Source: Tulasnella sp. 424
Lineage: Eukaryota > Basidiomycota > Agaricomycetes > Cantharellales > Tulasnellaceae
Assembly: GCA_019633425.1 (NCBI GenBank)
Contig: WSUB01000026.1
Coordinates: 1 to 64,000, forward strand
Length of the DNA stretch: 64,000 nt
Reading direction: 5' to 3'
Shown here one piece after another: positions 1 to 11,324 of the stretch. Each line of letters starts with the position of its first letter. The first letter of the stretch is position 1. The notes under the pieces were generated by a model that had not been told where the DNA came from, made no database searches, and saw nothing but the letters and a program-made list of their open reading frames with translations. The position numbers and the translations under genes are program-made.

Positions 1-78
1 TTTCTTCACGGTCACGTAGAATGCAGCGGATGTGTCCTTCACGGCGTTGCATTCTACAGGACGATCACGTAGGGCTGA

Positions 79-649
79 TCGGTTACCGGACGAATACGCA
101 AGCTGTGCCTTTCGACGCGGTGGATTGATGATTCGCGTTGGGACTTCGATTTTGGGCCCGTGCTGGGGTTATTCCCCAATGTTGAATCACTTAGGATCAT
201 TGGGGTAACGAGCTTTTCGCCTCTTGACCAGCCGACGGTTTTGGCCTCGTACTTCGAAAAGGTGTGCACACCCTTATACTAATGTTTTCTCCAAGCTCTG
301 AATTCCATTCTCCATGTTATAAATCACCGTTGTTTGAAACCAGGTCGCTGCTCAGATCACCCACTCACCAAACCTGATCAAACTCGAAATGTCTCTCACA
401 TTCGAGTTCCAAATCCAACGACCAAAGTATTGCCTCGACGACATTGAGGAGGAGCTTAGGCATAATCTTAAAAGGAGCTGTCCTTCTTTAAAAACTTTCG
501 TCGACCCGGTAGAACAGGAGTGGGTGTTCTTGCCATCTGAGGAGGAGGGTGGGAGTAATGCGTTTCAAGCGGTCAAAGTGGGGCAGCTCTATGACAATTG
601 TGCGTGTTTTAGAAGCGGGGATCTGATGGAGCTTGAGTGGGACGTGTAA
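79..649 (+). pseudogene. 5'-truncated F-box-like family gene (3' end only)
   Basis: Two exons are visible, about 79-261 and 344-649, separated by an intron with GT at 262 and AG at 342-343. They match the last part of the middle exon and the whole last exon of the three intact genes downstream. Shared motifs include WDFDFG, LFPNVESLRI, the RSCPSLKTF block and the SGDLMELEWDV end. An in-frame TGA at 76-78 lies just before homology begins, and the sequence further upstream does not resemble the family. The F-box half is therefore missing within the window. I infer a truncated duplicate rather than a gene cut by the window edge, because about 78 unrelated bases precede it. Confidence 0.7.
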
Positions 650-1795
650 CGTTAACATTGGGAGTTGGACAATCATTCGTAACACGGGGATAACACCGCT
701 AACATGCTGACAAGGTGCCACCCATAACCCCTTTGGGGCTGAATACTTTTCTGTACCGAGTCCGGGCCTTTCTGTTACTGGAATCCTGCCGAAAATGTAT
801 GTCATAATGTATCCTAAAGCAATAGAGAATTAAAATATGTGTTGCGGATGAAACTGAGGATGTTACGGAGTGTTGGGACGTACCGGTCACTGTTCGTTGA
901 ATCACAAGATGAGCTCTCACTATTAGGTTTAGCTCTCAATAGATTGGCAACTATAGGGATGAGGGGGTTGTTGAAAGCTGGGTCTCTGGCGGATGCTTTG
1001 ATGCCGAGTGCTCACTTCACTTGGACGAAAAGCGCGAGGAACTTGACCTCTTCGTCCTGTCCTTAGCAGTGCATCGACTTTTTATCATGCTTTAGTTCTT
1101 GGTTTCATCTTAATATATAGCTTTTATCAAGCTTGACGTTCGATGATTTTCAGCTTTGGCGATGTATCCCGCCTTGTCGGGGCGCAGAAGGGGGTCTGAA
1201 CTTCGGTGGACAGAGTGAAACTAGACTGCTTGCAAACGAAGACCCGAGGGGGTCGCCCCTCATATTATACATACTCCGTGTTATGTTCAAATACTGGGGA
1301 TCTTCTGCGTTGAGCTCGACAGAACAGCTGTCGGGAGCGGGGGACTACATACTTCCAGTTCCTTTCCAGCTTAGAACCAGTGGCCCCGACCTTCATCTTC
1401 ACTCGGTTGTTTTGGAGACCTCTGGGTAGTTCAGAAGAATCCCTGAGCTATAGGTTTCACCATACACCTGGTGCCTCTTTCATTCGCGGTGGCTTTGGGT
1501 CAATGCAGCCGTGCTGGTACGGCAGAGGAGGGGTAGCGGTTTTGTGATCCTCAGAACTGCGTGGAAATAGTTTGTAAAGCATTTCGTTGGTCATATTTGA
1601 GTACGGAATACTGTCTACTCTGAATTTGAAGTGGTTTTTAACAGGAGGCAGGTAGAAGTTACGAGGTCGCGTCAAGGGGAGGTCGCGTAGAAAACGAACT
1701 CTTCCACGGCCTCGAGCTCTCCGTTTGGTCTTCCCATCACCTCTGCCTTTGGAAAATCCGTCCCTTGTTTGAATCACGCCTCTCTGCCTAGTACC
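650..1795. other. intergenic, no gene seen
   Basis: About 1.1 kb between the truncated copy and the first intact F-box-like gene. Short open frames on both strands lack recognisable motifs, splice structure or paralogues in the window. The last few hundred bases presumably hold the promoter of the gene starting at 1796. Confidence 0.5.
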
Positions 1796-3243
1796 ATGAA
1801 TGAGTCCAACCAGGTATGCACGCTTCGTACCATTTGTATGTGTGAGACATCGACCCTGTATTTCTCTTCCTTTGCAGGCTACGAGCAAAAGCGATTCCAT
1901 GACTCAGCAATCGCCCAGCCGGCTTCTCAGTGTCCCGCCCGAATTACACGAACACATCTCAATCTTCCTTCCCACCAGTTCGATCCCTGGTCTCATTATG
2001 ACCAATCAGCAACTTCGATCCATTTACGAGAAGATCTTGTACCGACATATCAACCTTTACGCCCAACCTCACCGATCCAACGCACTCCTCAGAACGTTTA
2101 CGCTGCGCCCGGACCTCGCTCTCCTCGTCCGCAGCCTTGACATCGACCTCCGATGGAGTGAGGTTAACACGCTGTCTGGCCAGCTGAGCATCTCGCCTGC
2201 CCACCCCGCTCGACTTGGCGCCCTCGCCTCGATGCGGAACATCAACTCGTTCGGACTCTCAGGAGTGGGGTGGCTGTGGGGCGAAGGGATGAAGGATATC
2301 CAAGACGTCGTTTCTAAAATGAGATTGACGAGCCTACGGATACACGAGTGGTGGGCCATCCATTCGGAACCTGATCTCCGGTACAAAGCGGGAGTTTACG
2401 CAAACCTCCGCGCGGTTTTGCAAGGCCAGCCGCGGCTACTAAATCTAGAGCTTAAATATTTTCTATTCAAGATGGAAGCGGCGCGTGGAGTACAAATTCC
2501 AATTGGGATCCAAAGTTCGGACATCGCAGGTCTCCGAACTCTGAACGCTGAGGCGTACACAGTTGCGTCTATCTTACCGGCTATTGGTGACCAACTGGAG
2601 TCGTTGGAGATGCACAACTGGAAGGGAAAGAACACCGACCTCTTGACCACATCTTTCTCCAGCTTCACAGCAGCTACAGGAGGGGTGCGCAAACTGCACC
2701 TGTCGATGCAGTGGATTTATAATTCGGGTTGGGACTTCGATTTTGGACCCACATTGGAGTTATTCCCGAACGTCGAGTCACTGAGGATAATTGGGGTAAC
2801 GACCGTTTCGCCTCTTGACCAGCCGATGCTTCTGGGCGCGTACTACGAGAAGGTGCGCACATATTTATATACTAATGGATTCAGCTCTGAACTTCATTCT
2901 TCATCTTATGGATGTCCGTTTCCTTTATTGGAGCCAGGTCGCTGCTCAGATCACTCACTCACCAAACCTGAGTAAACTCGAAATGTCCCTCAAATTCGGG
3001 CACCTAGCCACACGAAAATTGGATGGCGTCGACAACATTAATGATGAATTCATCCATAACCTCAAAAGGAGCTGTCCTTCTTTAAAAGCCTTCGTCGACC
3101 TGGCAGAACAGGAGTGGGTGTTCTTGCCAACTGAGGAAGAGGGTGGGAGTAACGCGTTTCAAGCGATGAAGGTGGGGCAGCTCTATCGCAATTGTGCGCA
3201 CTGTAGAAGCGGGGATCTGAGAGAACTTGAGTGGAATGTGTAA
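1796..3243 (+). CDS. F-box-like/leucine-rich-type protein, tandem copy 1
   Basis: Three exons: 1796-1813, 1878-2852 and 2938-3243, all phase 0, giving 432 aa. The short first exon encodes MNESNQ; this start is chosen because both paralogues have the same tiny first exon followed by an intron. Residues about 18-60 hold an F-box-like segment (LPPELHEHISIFL, then LIMTNQQLRSIYEKILYRHI). The rest is a leucine-rich stretch with spaced LRxL and LESLEMHNW motifs that resembles divergent LRRs. F-box proteins commonly recruit substrates to SCF ubiquitin ligases through Skp1; that role is inferred from the motif. The neighbours downstream are close paralogues in the same orientation. The F-box itself is weak by eye, so a profile search should confirm it. 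Confidence 0.82.
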
Positions 3244-3477
3244 CGTTGAGAGCTCAAAACCACCTACATAATATGGGAATAACACCTCTAACGTGATGAC
3301 AGGGAGAGATCCATTCGATCGAGAACCGCCTTTGAGAATTTGAATAGAGGTCGGGGCTTATCTATCATTCACGTTTTAATCATATGCGAACAAAATAGAA
3401 TCCCAACACGTGAGTCATTTGTCTTCCCACAACCCCTGAAAGTCCATCCTTTGGTCAAACCGTCACAACCTGCCTCG

Positions 3478-4919
3478 ATGTCTGTGGCTCCGATCCAGTT
3501 ACATCAGGTCAGTTTTATCCCTGCCTTTTAGTGGAGGAAAAACTGGATTTCCTCTCCGCAGGCGGCGCACCCGTCGATGAGCCGGGAACAGCAATCAAAA
3601 CCCCTCGACCTCCCATTTGAGCTACATGGGCACATCTCAATTTTCCTTTCTACCAGCTCAATCCTTAATCTCATAATGACCAACCGCCATCTTCAGTGCG
3701 TTTACGAGCAGATACTCTATCGGCACATCAACCTTTGCGCCAAACCTTACCGATCCCTCGGCCTCCTTCGAACCTTTGCGTCTCGCCCAGACCTAGCCCT
3801 TCTTGTTCAAAGTTTGGATATTGATCTAGGGTGGTACGAGGACGAATTGGTTACGAAGTTCGAGAACACGTCACCAGCCACCGGCCTGTCTCGAATCAAC
3901 GCGCTCGCTTTGGCCCAAAACATCAAGTCGCTCGGAATCTCCGGAGTAGCGTGGTTGTGGGGCGACGAGATGAAGAGGATCCAAGAAATCGTCTCCGAAA
4001 TGAAATTGACGGCTCTACGGATACACGAATCATGGCCTCGCGCCTATACGAATCAAAAAATGAAGCAAAAAAAGGAAGCTTTTGTCAACCTCGATATACT
4101 GTTGCAAGGCCAACCTTTAATACAAGACCTCGGGCTTGAATATTTCCTGCTCAAACTGACCCCGAAGTCTGATGCCAGTCAGATTGGGATCCGCAACTCG
4201 GATATCCCGAGTCTGCGGAATCTACGAGGCGAGGCTGCAACGGTAGCACTGATCTTACCAGTCGCTGGTGAACAACTAGACTCGTTGGAGATGCACAACT
4301 GGTTCGGCAGCAATAACAAGTACTTCCCAATCCCCTCTTTCTCCAAACTCCCAGCTGCTACAGAACGAGTCCGCAAGCTGCACCTGTCAATGCGATGGAC
4401 TTACGAGTTGGGTTGGGACTTTGATTTTGGGCGTTTGTTGGAGCTCTTTCCCAACGTGGAGTCGCTGAGGATCACGGGATTCCCAAACTATCCATCCGCT
4501 CCTCAACCCATTCTTTTTGAAAGATTCTTTGAGAAGGTAAATATACTCTTCTTATATGAACTCCTTTCTCAGATTTAAATCTCAACCCACATTTTATGAA
4601 ATTTCTTCGTTTAAACCAGGTCGCCTCCCAAATCACTCGATCGCCCAACCTCACCAAACTCGAGGCATCTTTCGATTTTGAACTCGAGCCAGAGTTGAAT
4701 TTACTCATTGATGCTAGGGAGGACCTTAGGCTCGATCTCAAAAGGAGCTGTCCTTCATTGACGACGTTCATTGACCCGGCAGAGCAAGAATGGGTGTTCG
4801 TGGCTGCTGACAAAGAGGGCGGAAGTAAAGCGCTTCGAGCGATGAAATTGGCGCAGCTTTATCAGAATTATGCTTGTTTCAGAAGCGGGGATTTGATTGG
4901 GCTTGAGTGGGACGTGTAA
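3478..4919 (+). CDS. F-box-like/leucine-rich-type protein, tandem copy 2
   Basis: Three exons: 3478-3507 (10 codons, MSVAPIQLHQ), 3562-4536 and 4620-4919, giving 434 aa. Introns are 54 and 83 nt. The middle exon is exactly 975 nt, as in copy 1. The F-box-like segment covers LDLPFELHGHISIFL to EQILYRHINL. A leucine-rich region follows with WDFDFG, ELFPNVESLRI and a C-terminal RSCPSLTTF block. The gene lies 234 bp after copy 1 on the same strand. Divergence from copy 1 is spread along the protein, indicating an older duplication than the BTB pair at 31.6-34.5 kb. The substrate-receptor role is inferred from the F-box only. Confidence 0.85.
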
Positions 4920-5191
4920 AACCCGGTGGCTGGAATACACGTGCTGTACACCGCATGGGAATAACATTGATAAAATATAATGGAAAGTGAACGATTAGAT
5001 AGAGGTATCAGAAAGTCTTTCCTGTGTGAGTCATACAAGCCGGAGTTTTCTAACACTTCACGTTTAATCACATTGGAACAAGATAATCCCAGCACGTGAA
5101 TCCGCCACGACGTAGCACCTTCGAACTTTCCACCACACAGGGTTCACTTTGCGAGCTCCGTCCCTGGTTGGAATTACCGTAACCTGTCACG

Positions 5192-6627
5192 ATGGCTAAG
5201 GCTTCAATCCAGTTGCACCAGGTCAGTCCCATCCCTGCCTCTTACTAGGAGGGAAACTAGAATCCCTTTCCCAAGGGAGCGAACGCCTCGATGACTCATT
5301 GGGAACCACAACTACAGCTCCTCGATTTCCCGTTCGAGTTGCACGAACACATCTCAATCCTCCTTCCCCCCAGTTCAATCTCCAGTCTCATTACGGCCAA
5401 CCGCCAGTCTCGATCCATTTACGAGCAGATCTTGTATCGGCATGTCAACCTTTATGCCCAGCCCCACCGATCCAACGCACTCCTTAGGACTTTTACCCTA
5501 CGCCCGGACCTCGCTCTCCTTGTCCGTAGCCTTGACATCGACCTCCGATACAGTGCGCTTAGCATGCTGTCCGGACAGTTGAGCCTCTCACCCGCCCGCC
5601 AGGCTCGACTCGACGCACTCGCGTCGGCGCGGAACGTCAGGTCGTTCGGACTCTCCGGAGTGGCGTGGTTATGGGGAGAGAGGATGAAGGACATCCAATA
5701 CGTTGTTTCGAAAATGGAATTGACGAGCTCGCGGATACACGAATGTTGGCCGACCCAGTTGATATCTCATCTTCGGAACAAAGCGGGGGTTTACGCAAAT
5801 CTCCGTGCGGTGTTAAAAGGCCAACCTCGGCTCCAGGATCTGGAGCTTAAATACTTTCTATTGAGGATGGAAGCCGCGTGCGGAGTACGAAATCCAATTG
5901 GGATCCAAAGTCCGGACGGTCTAAGTCTCCGAGCCCTAAAAGCCGATGCGTACACGGTAGCGTCTATCCTGCCAGTTGTCGGTGACCAACTGGAGTCGTT
6001 GGAGATGCACCACTGGATGGGTAACAACACCAAACCCCTGGCCACATCGTTCTCCAGCTTTGCAGCGACTAGAGACAGAATACGCAAGCTGCACCTGTCA
6101 ATGCGGTGGACTTATGACCTGTGTTGGGACTTTGATTTTGGGCGTTTGTTGGAGTTACTTCCCAACGTCGAGTCGCTTAGGATCACGGGATCCTCGAGCT
6201 ATCCATCTGCTTCTCAATGCATTCTTTTGGAAACCTACTTTGACAAGGTAAATATATTCTTCTTATGTGAACTAATTTCTCAGATTTAAATCTCAACCCA
6301 CATTTCATGAATTTTCTTTGGTTAAACCAGGTCACCTCCCAAATCACTCGATCGCCCAACCTTACTAAACTCGAGGCATCTTTCGATTTTGAACTCGAGC
6401 AGAAACTGAATTTACTCATCGCTGTCAGGGAGGACCTTGGGCTCAACCTCAAAACGAGCTGTCCTTCATTGAAGACGTTCATTGATCCCATGCTACGAGA
6501 GTGGGCGTTCCTCGAGGACGGAGAGACCACTGGTGATGAGTTCCGAATGGTCAGGGTAGGACAGCTTTATTGCAGGTCGGTGGATTTCGGACGTAGAGAT
6601 TTGCCAGGTCTTGAATGGGAAATATAA
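5192..6627 (+). CDS. F-box-like/leucine-rich-type protein, tandem copy 3
   Basis: Three exons: 5192-5221, 5276-6247 and 6331-6627, giving 432 aa. The first exon (MAKASIQLHQ) and its 54-nt intron match copy 2, while much of the middle exon is closer to copy 1 (DLALLVRSLDIDLR, GVAWLWGE). The copy looks mosaic, as gene conversion between tandem paralogues would produce. The F-box-like segment is LDFPFELHEHISILL through EQILYRHVNL. The last exon ends differently from the other copies (DLPGLEWEI), so the C-terminus has diverged most. The function as an SCF substrate receptor is inferred. Confidence 0.85.
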
Positions 6628-6780
6628 TAGTTGTGGGAGGGTCCGGTAAAGGATGCGTCCGGAGTTGATGAACCTATCTTGCGACCAGAGGTGAAGCCAA
6701 AAGATAGAGCGAGGTATATAAGTAACATTACTATTCGATACATGCAAAATAAGGTGATTATGTAAAGAGAAAGTTTAGCA

Positions 6781-7816
6781 TTATCGGGCTTCTTCCATCC
6801 TCGGACCTTGCATCCCGGTTTCTTCGACCTTCCATTGGGGTTCGGCTCTGCGCAGGTCGATCCAGAAGGTCATGGGGTAGAACACAAAGCCGAAAGAAAT
6901 TGTCCACTCGAATATGGCTATATAAAACAAATCCCGGTCGATGTAAGTGATTGAGCAAAGGGCTGGCGCCCTAACCTGAGGGTCTGGCGGGATGATGGCT
7001 TCGACGTACCTCCCAGCTCCAGTCCCTGACTTAGGCATATACCCATAGCAATAGCAAGAGCGATGAGAATAGTAGCAACGAAAGCCTTTGAGAGGGCGCT
7101 CCACATGAGTGCTCGATTGTCGCGGTTGTGCTTGCTCAGGGATAGGTACTACGAGGAACGCCCCCACACAGGGATGTCGTGGTTTAGCTTGAATAACACT
7201 GGAGGGAAGTAGAAGATTTGATTTACCTCCACAACTGTAAAAATCGCACTCAACGCCACCCCAAGCATAAACATGCCCAGAAAAATTCGATGAGCGACCG
7301 TATAGCGTTTCGTGTCAAAACCGGAGAGTAGAATCAGTCCAGCACCGCCAAGAACAGACCCAAAAATGGCGAGTCCCGCAAGGACCTTCTGCGCTGTTGT
7401 TGCTTCGTGTGTGAGACGGCCGCGGTGTCGGAGCCATCGTTCGGCAGCCAAGGTGCCTATGAATGCAAGGGCGGTGATTATGCACCCGATGACGAAGAGC
7501 GGCTTGAGGATGTCAGCTGCTATGTCGGATATATCTGTAAAGTGTAATGTTATTAGTAACTAGGGGATTGAGTGGATGAGAATGAGACGTGCATGGGAAG
7601 GTAGTGTCTTGCGAGACGTACTTGGGTCTGCCCTGGCCGACCCAAGTAAGGATGAGAACCAAGAGAGTGACTATAAAAGAACAAGTGAGATGCTTGGGAA
7701 TGAGAGCAAATCAGTGGCGGTGAAAACGACTCACTGCACCACGTTGTTGAGCATACGATAGGAATCCAGTGGTAATGGCTGTGGTCGTGGTGCGGATCGT
7801 TTGCAAACTTGGCCAT
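6781..7816 (-). CDS. Frag1/DRAM/Sfk1-family membrane protein
   Basis: Five exons on the minus strand: 7816-7735, 7670-7593, 7534-7227, 7148-7010 and 6917-6781, giving 247 aa. The joined protein shows several hydrophobic helices and the family's typical order: HWIPIV near the N-terminus, GRPKYVS, YISDIA, KPLFVIGC, AAERWLRH, KVLAGLAIFGS, LLSGFDTKR, HRIFLGMFMLG, then a final EWTISFGF helix. Yeast Sfk1 acts at the plasma membrane in phosphoinositide signalling, and animal DRAM is lysosomal; which role applies here is unknown. The second intron (7592-7535) only keeps frame and the conserved YISD motif with a GC donor. The gene lies tail-to-tail with the F-box-like array. Confidence 0.85.
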
Positions 7817-8519
7817 TATTTCGACTGCAGTTTAAAAATGCTTCAAGGAGTCGGCTCAGCTTCTGAGATGATATTATAAGGGAGAGGGAGGGCCAATAGT
7901 TAAGGGGAACGAACAGTTTGGAAGGAGGCCGGTCGGTGGAGGGCGTTGACGTCGGGCGACCTGTAAATTTAAATCCACCAATCGGTGATGAACTCGGCAT
8001 GACGCAAATTATGCGTTTTCCCGCAGTCCAAGGGACTATTTCTAAACCCGCCCACCAGTTCCCGAAGTGGAGTTTACCTGATGACGTCATCGATCAACCT
8101 ACCGCCCAGGTGATATCCTCTTGAGTTGTTATATACCCGTCGAATCACATTAGTATTACGGAGTGCCCTTTTTTGCTATAAGTCGCTGCATACCCGAGCA
8201 GCATCAGCCGCAAGCGGGCATGTAATTGTGTGGCCGGATGGGAAACGTCGGACCCTCACCTCAAACCGTGTGAATGGCTCGTGCCTGATATTGGACACGA
8301 GCCCCACCGCCCCACCTCAAATGTCATTCAACGACAGTCAAAGCAAGCAAATACCCCGACCAACATTACTCGTGCTCAGTACTTATGTCACGCAACTTCA
8401 GTCAGACCCGCTGGTCGAAACAATCAGGCCGCCGATTCTAGAGGGATCAAAGTTCCGCTTCCGATGACAATTGGGTCTGTTAATTACGTTCTAGATATGC
8501 GAGTTATTCGACTCTAGCT
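7817..8519. other. intergenic, presumed promoter of the Sfk1-like gene
   Basis: About 700 bp between the start of the minus-strand membrane-protein gene and the end of the minus-strand DUF2235 gene. A plus-strand open frame at 8126-8467 has no recognisable motif or intron structure, so I do not call it. Confidence 0.45.
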
Positions 8520-10562
8520 CTATACATAATTTAGGCGGCCATCATAAATGGGTTGCTGCCTTGGATAATGATAATACTGCATCCCATAGAATCCAGGATC
8601 TGTACGCACCACCATATGTCCACCAGCAGAAGCGGGTGGTCGGGACCCTGGAGTTTCCGTGTAGTCTGGCTTGGGACCGTCAGGCCAAGCTCGAAATGAT
8701 ACCAAACGCCCATCCTTTACAACTCCTTCTCCTACGAGATCACCAAAGTCGTTCACGAATTTGACATCAGTGGAACTTCGACCAAAGCGGGCAGCAGGCC
8801 TGTAAAGTTCCCGCTCCATCCGATGCATGACGGACTCGTGAATTCGGACGTGGTAGCTCCAAATCTTTCGAGGACGTCCAAAATTCGGAACCCTTAAGTG
8901 CAGCGGTCGGCAGTGATCAGCTTGGGATTCAAATCATCAGGCGGGGGTAAAGAAAGCTCGCTCACCGACTACGTTCGTATTCCTGCCCTTCGTGCTTTCG
9001 AGTAGAGTGTTTGGAAGGAAAGAGCTCTGGGATCCACCAAAGAAGCCCCCTTTTCAGATGATCATTAATATCTGCCTTGCCAAGCTCCAGCGGCTTCTTC
9101 TGCGCGAGTCTCGTTATGCTCCCATTGGACCACGACAAGTACGAGTCGAAGCGCTGCAGGCTGTCAAGTGCCTCAACGTTGAAGACTACAGGTGCTTCTA
9201 CTCGGATCAACTGATTGACCATCCATGCGAATGACGGATCACTAAGGCTTGGAATGTCTGAAGGCACACTTCCACCACCAACATCTTGAGCAACAGGTTA
9301 TTGAAGATGGGTTTAGTGGCTGGTTAGGCATTCGATGACGTGCTCGGATCTTCTCACCTGAGTGGCATCCAGCAAACCAGACTTCCCGCACGTCGGTCTT
9401 CTCATCCGGACGTCGAGTACGGTCCACTGCGTAGAGATCTTCTTGCCCCGCGGATCGAACGTAGACCTGTGAGCTGCCTGCCCCAGAAGCGACATGCATC
9501 GGATGACTAGAAAGCGGGACCCGATGTTTTGCGAATCTTTTACAAACTTTTGGAGAGCGATGCCACATGTTCGGTTTGAACTTGACACGGCGCTCATCCA
9601 AGGCCAAGGCTTGGCGGAAGGTCTTCACAGAGAAGTTACTGGCAGTAAGAGGGAGGTGCTTGGAAGTAATGAGTCCAACAGAGGCAACCGTATCCCTAAG
9701 CGACAGGTACACGGTCAATCACTAACATTGTCCCGCGGCTAGGAAAAGGAAGGAACTCACCAAACTCCCAAGAACTCGATCGGACAGCTTTTACAGAACG
9801 TGCTCTTGAATTCACTGGCCAATACCTCACCGTTCCGAGAGATGTCAAGGTATCGCTCATAAGCTGACGTGACTAGTTGGTCGTTGTTGGGTAGGAGCAG
9901 TCCGACCTTGGTAAACCTGCTCTGTAAGCCTCTGTTTGGTTATGTCTAGGTTTCTATGGCCTTTACCTTACGTAGCATGCCAGCGAGGCATCGGGCTGTA
10001 TAAGCACCTCTACTGAACCCAAACATGCATACGCGGTCCCCTGCCTGATAATGCCTCATAAGGTATCGGTAACCGTCCATAATCTACCGCCTTATCAGTA
10101 TACCAAATTATGCCGCTTATCTACGTGGAGCGTACGTGAATGTCTAGATATCTGGAAAAGAGTCATGAGACAACCGATTTCCCCGAGCTATGGGAACTCG
10201 AACTAAACTAATTCGGCGAAACAGACTCACCGAGCAAACGCCTTGTCCAAAACTTCCATGAGGGATTTAAGTGCCGGAGACCATGCAGTTCCTTCCGCGA
10301 GGCAGGTCCCTTGAGTCGAAAAAAGAAGTATTCGGCGGAAACAACGCCCAGGATATACGACCGTCAGCTATTGACCTTTTCAAACGTCGTTCAGTGCTGA
10401 GACTATGAGCTCACCAATCCCAGGCTGATAATAAAGGATTTGAATATCGGGGTGGTCCTTCTCCAGTAAGGAGAACAGACGGATTACATTGGTATTGTTG
10501 GAGCCAAACTGGTTAGAGGTTCCGTCGAAAGCCAAGATGATTGTTTTACCAGAGGAAGACAT
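8520..10562 (-). CDS. DUF2235-domain alpha/beta-hydrolase-like protein
   Basis: Eight exons on the minus strand: 10562-10415, 10309-10231, 10151-10136, 10083-9967, 9906-9761, 9695-9358, 9284-8966 and 8892-8520, giving 511 aa. Exon phases all agree. Motifs in order: LAFDGTSNQ (D13), the nucleophile elbow [10 protein letters not shown] (Ser about 105), WDTVASVG (Asp about 170), and [14 protein letters not shown] (His about 280). These fit the Ser-Asp-His arrangement of the DUF2235 family, which in bacteria includes Tle1-type phospholipases. The fungal members are widespread and mostly uncharacterised, so the substrate is unknown. Exon 3 is only 16 nt yet is needed to keep the frame. The ATG at 10562 is the first in-frame start before FDGT. 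Confidence 0.88.
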
Positions 10563-11324
10563 CAAGGAAAAGTTGAGAGGACCTGATAACGCTCACCTTT
10601 CCTATTTATAGTTATGCTTGCATGTCGCAGGTTAGTAGGCCAGGCCTTTGACTGTCGGAGTTCTTTGGTTGAGGATCACCGAACGATAAGCTAAATTCGA
10701 ACTGCGGGAATTATCTTCCCAACCTGTACCGTCGATGAGGCAGTACTGATGCCTGGCACGAAGTGGACGATTTCGCAGTTTGGCAATTAATCAGTCACTA
10801 GACACGAGAGACGTGATAATGGCGCGTATCTGACTCGGAGGGTGAATCATCTGCATCGCTTCCCCAGGACGCTGCACTCGCGATCGGACAGAGGTAAGTT
10901 ACGCACCCAAGTCAGAAGAGTCAATCTCATCACATTACGACTCCGAAACGAGCAAGAACTAAGAGAGGAGGGAGTAAATTGACTGTGTGTACTGTAACTT
11001 GAGAGGCTAAGCTAGAGCAAACCGAAGCTATCAAGTTAGGGCACTTTGCATTGGGCAATAATATAATCAGAGCGCCCATCGACCTTTTGAAATACTCCAT
11101 TCAATGGTCGGCCCCATCTGGCTGTATCCCCAGCCAGTGGACAATCACACCGGCCGGAGAGGACCCATCACCCCCACATGTTTTACATGGCCGTTAGTCA
11201 CCCACCTTTCCGATACGCGGAAAGGGACGAGGATCTTCGTGTCCTTAGCGAGGAAATGGTTAAGAGGATAGTCTACACTTCTAAAAACACTCTAAATCAC
11301 ATCAGGAAAAACGACGACAAATAT
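10563..11324. other. intergenic, presumed promoter of the DUF2235 gene
   Basis: About 760 bp separating the 5' end of the DUF2235 gene from the 3' end of the next minus-strand gene. I see no open frame with motifs and no clear repeat here. Confidence 0.45.

Noticed and set aside
12..60. 9-bp inverted repeat (GTAGAATGC and GCATTCTAC) near the left edge
   Set aside because: Too short, with no flanking duplication or second copy; likely chance.
1457..1900. Minus-strand open frame of 147 codons
   Set aside because: It overlaps the first exon and intron of the F-box-like gene, has no recognisable motif and no paralogue next to copies 2 and 3.
8126..8467. Plus-strand open frame of 113 codons
   Set aside because: Low-complexity composition, no domain, no intron signals, lies in a promoter region.
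8520..10562. DUF2235 gene as an imported bacterial effector
   Set aside because: It has eight exons with normal fungal introns, and the family is widespread in fungi; no sign of recent transfer.
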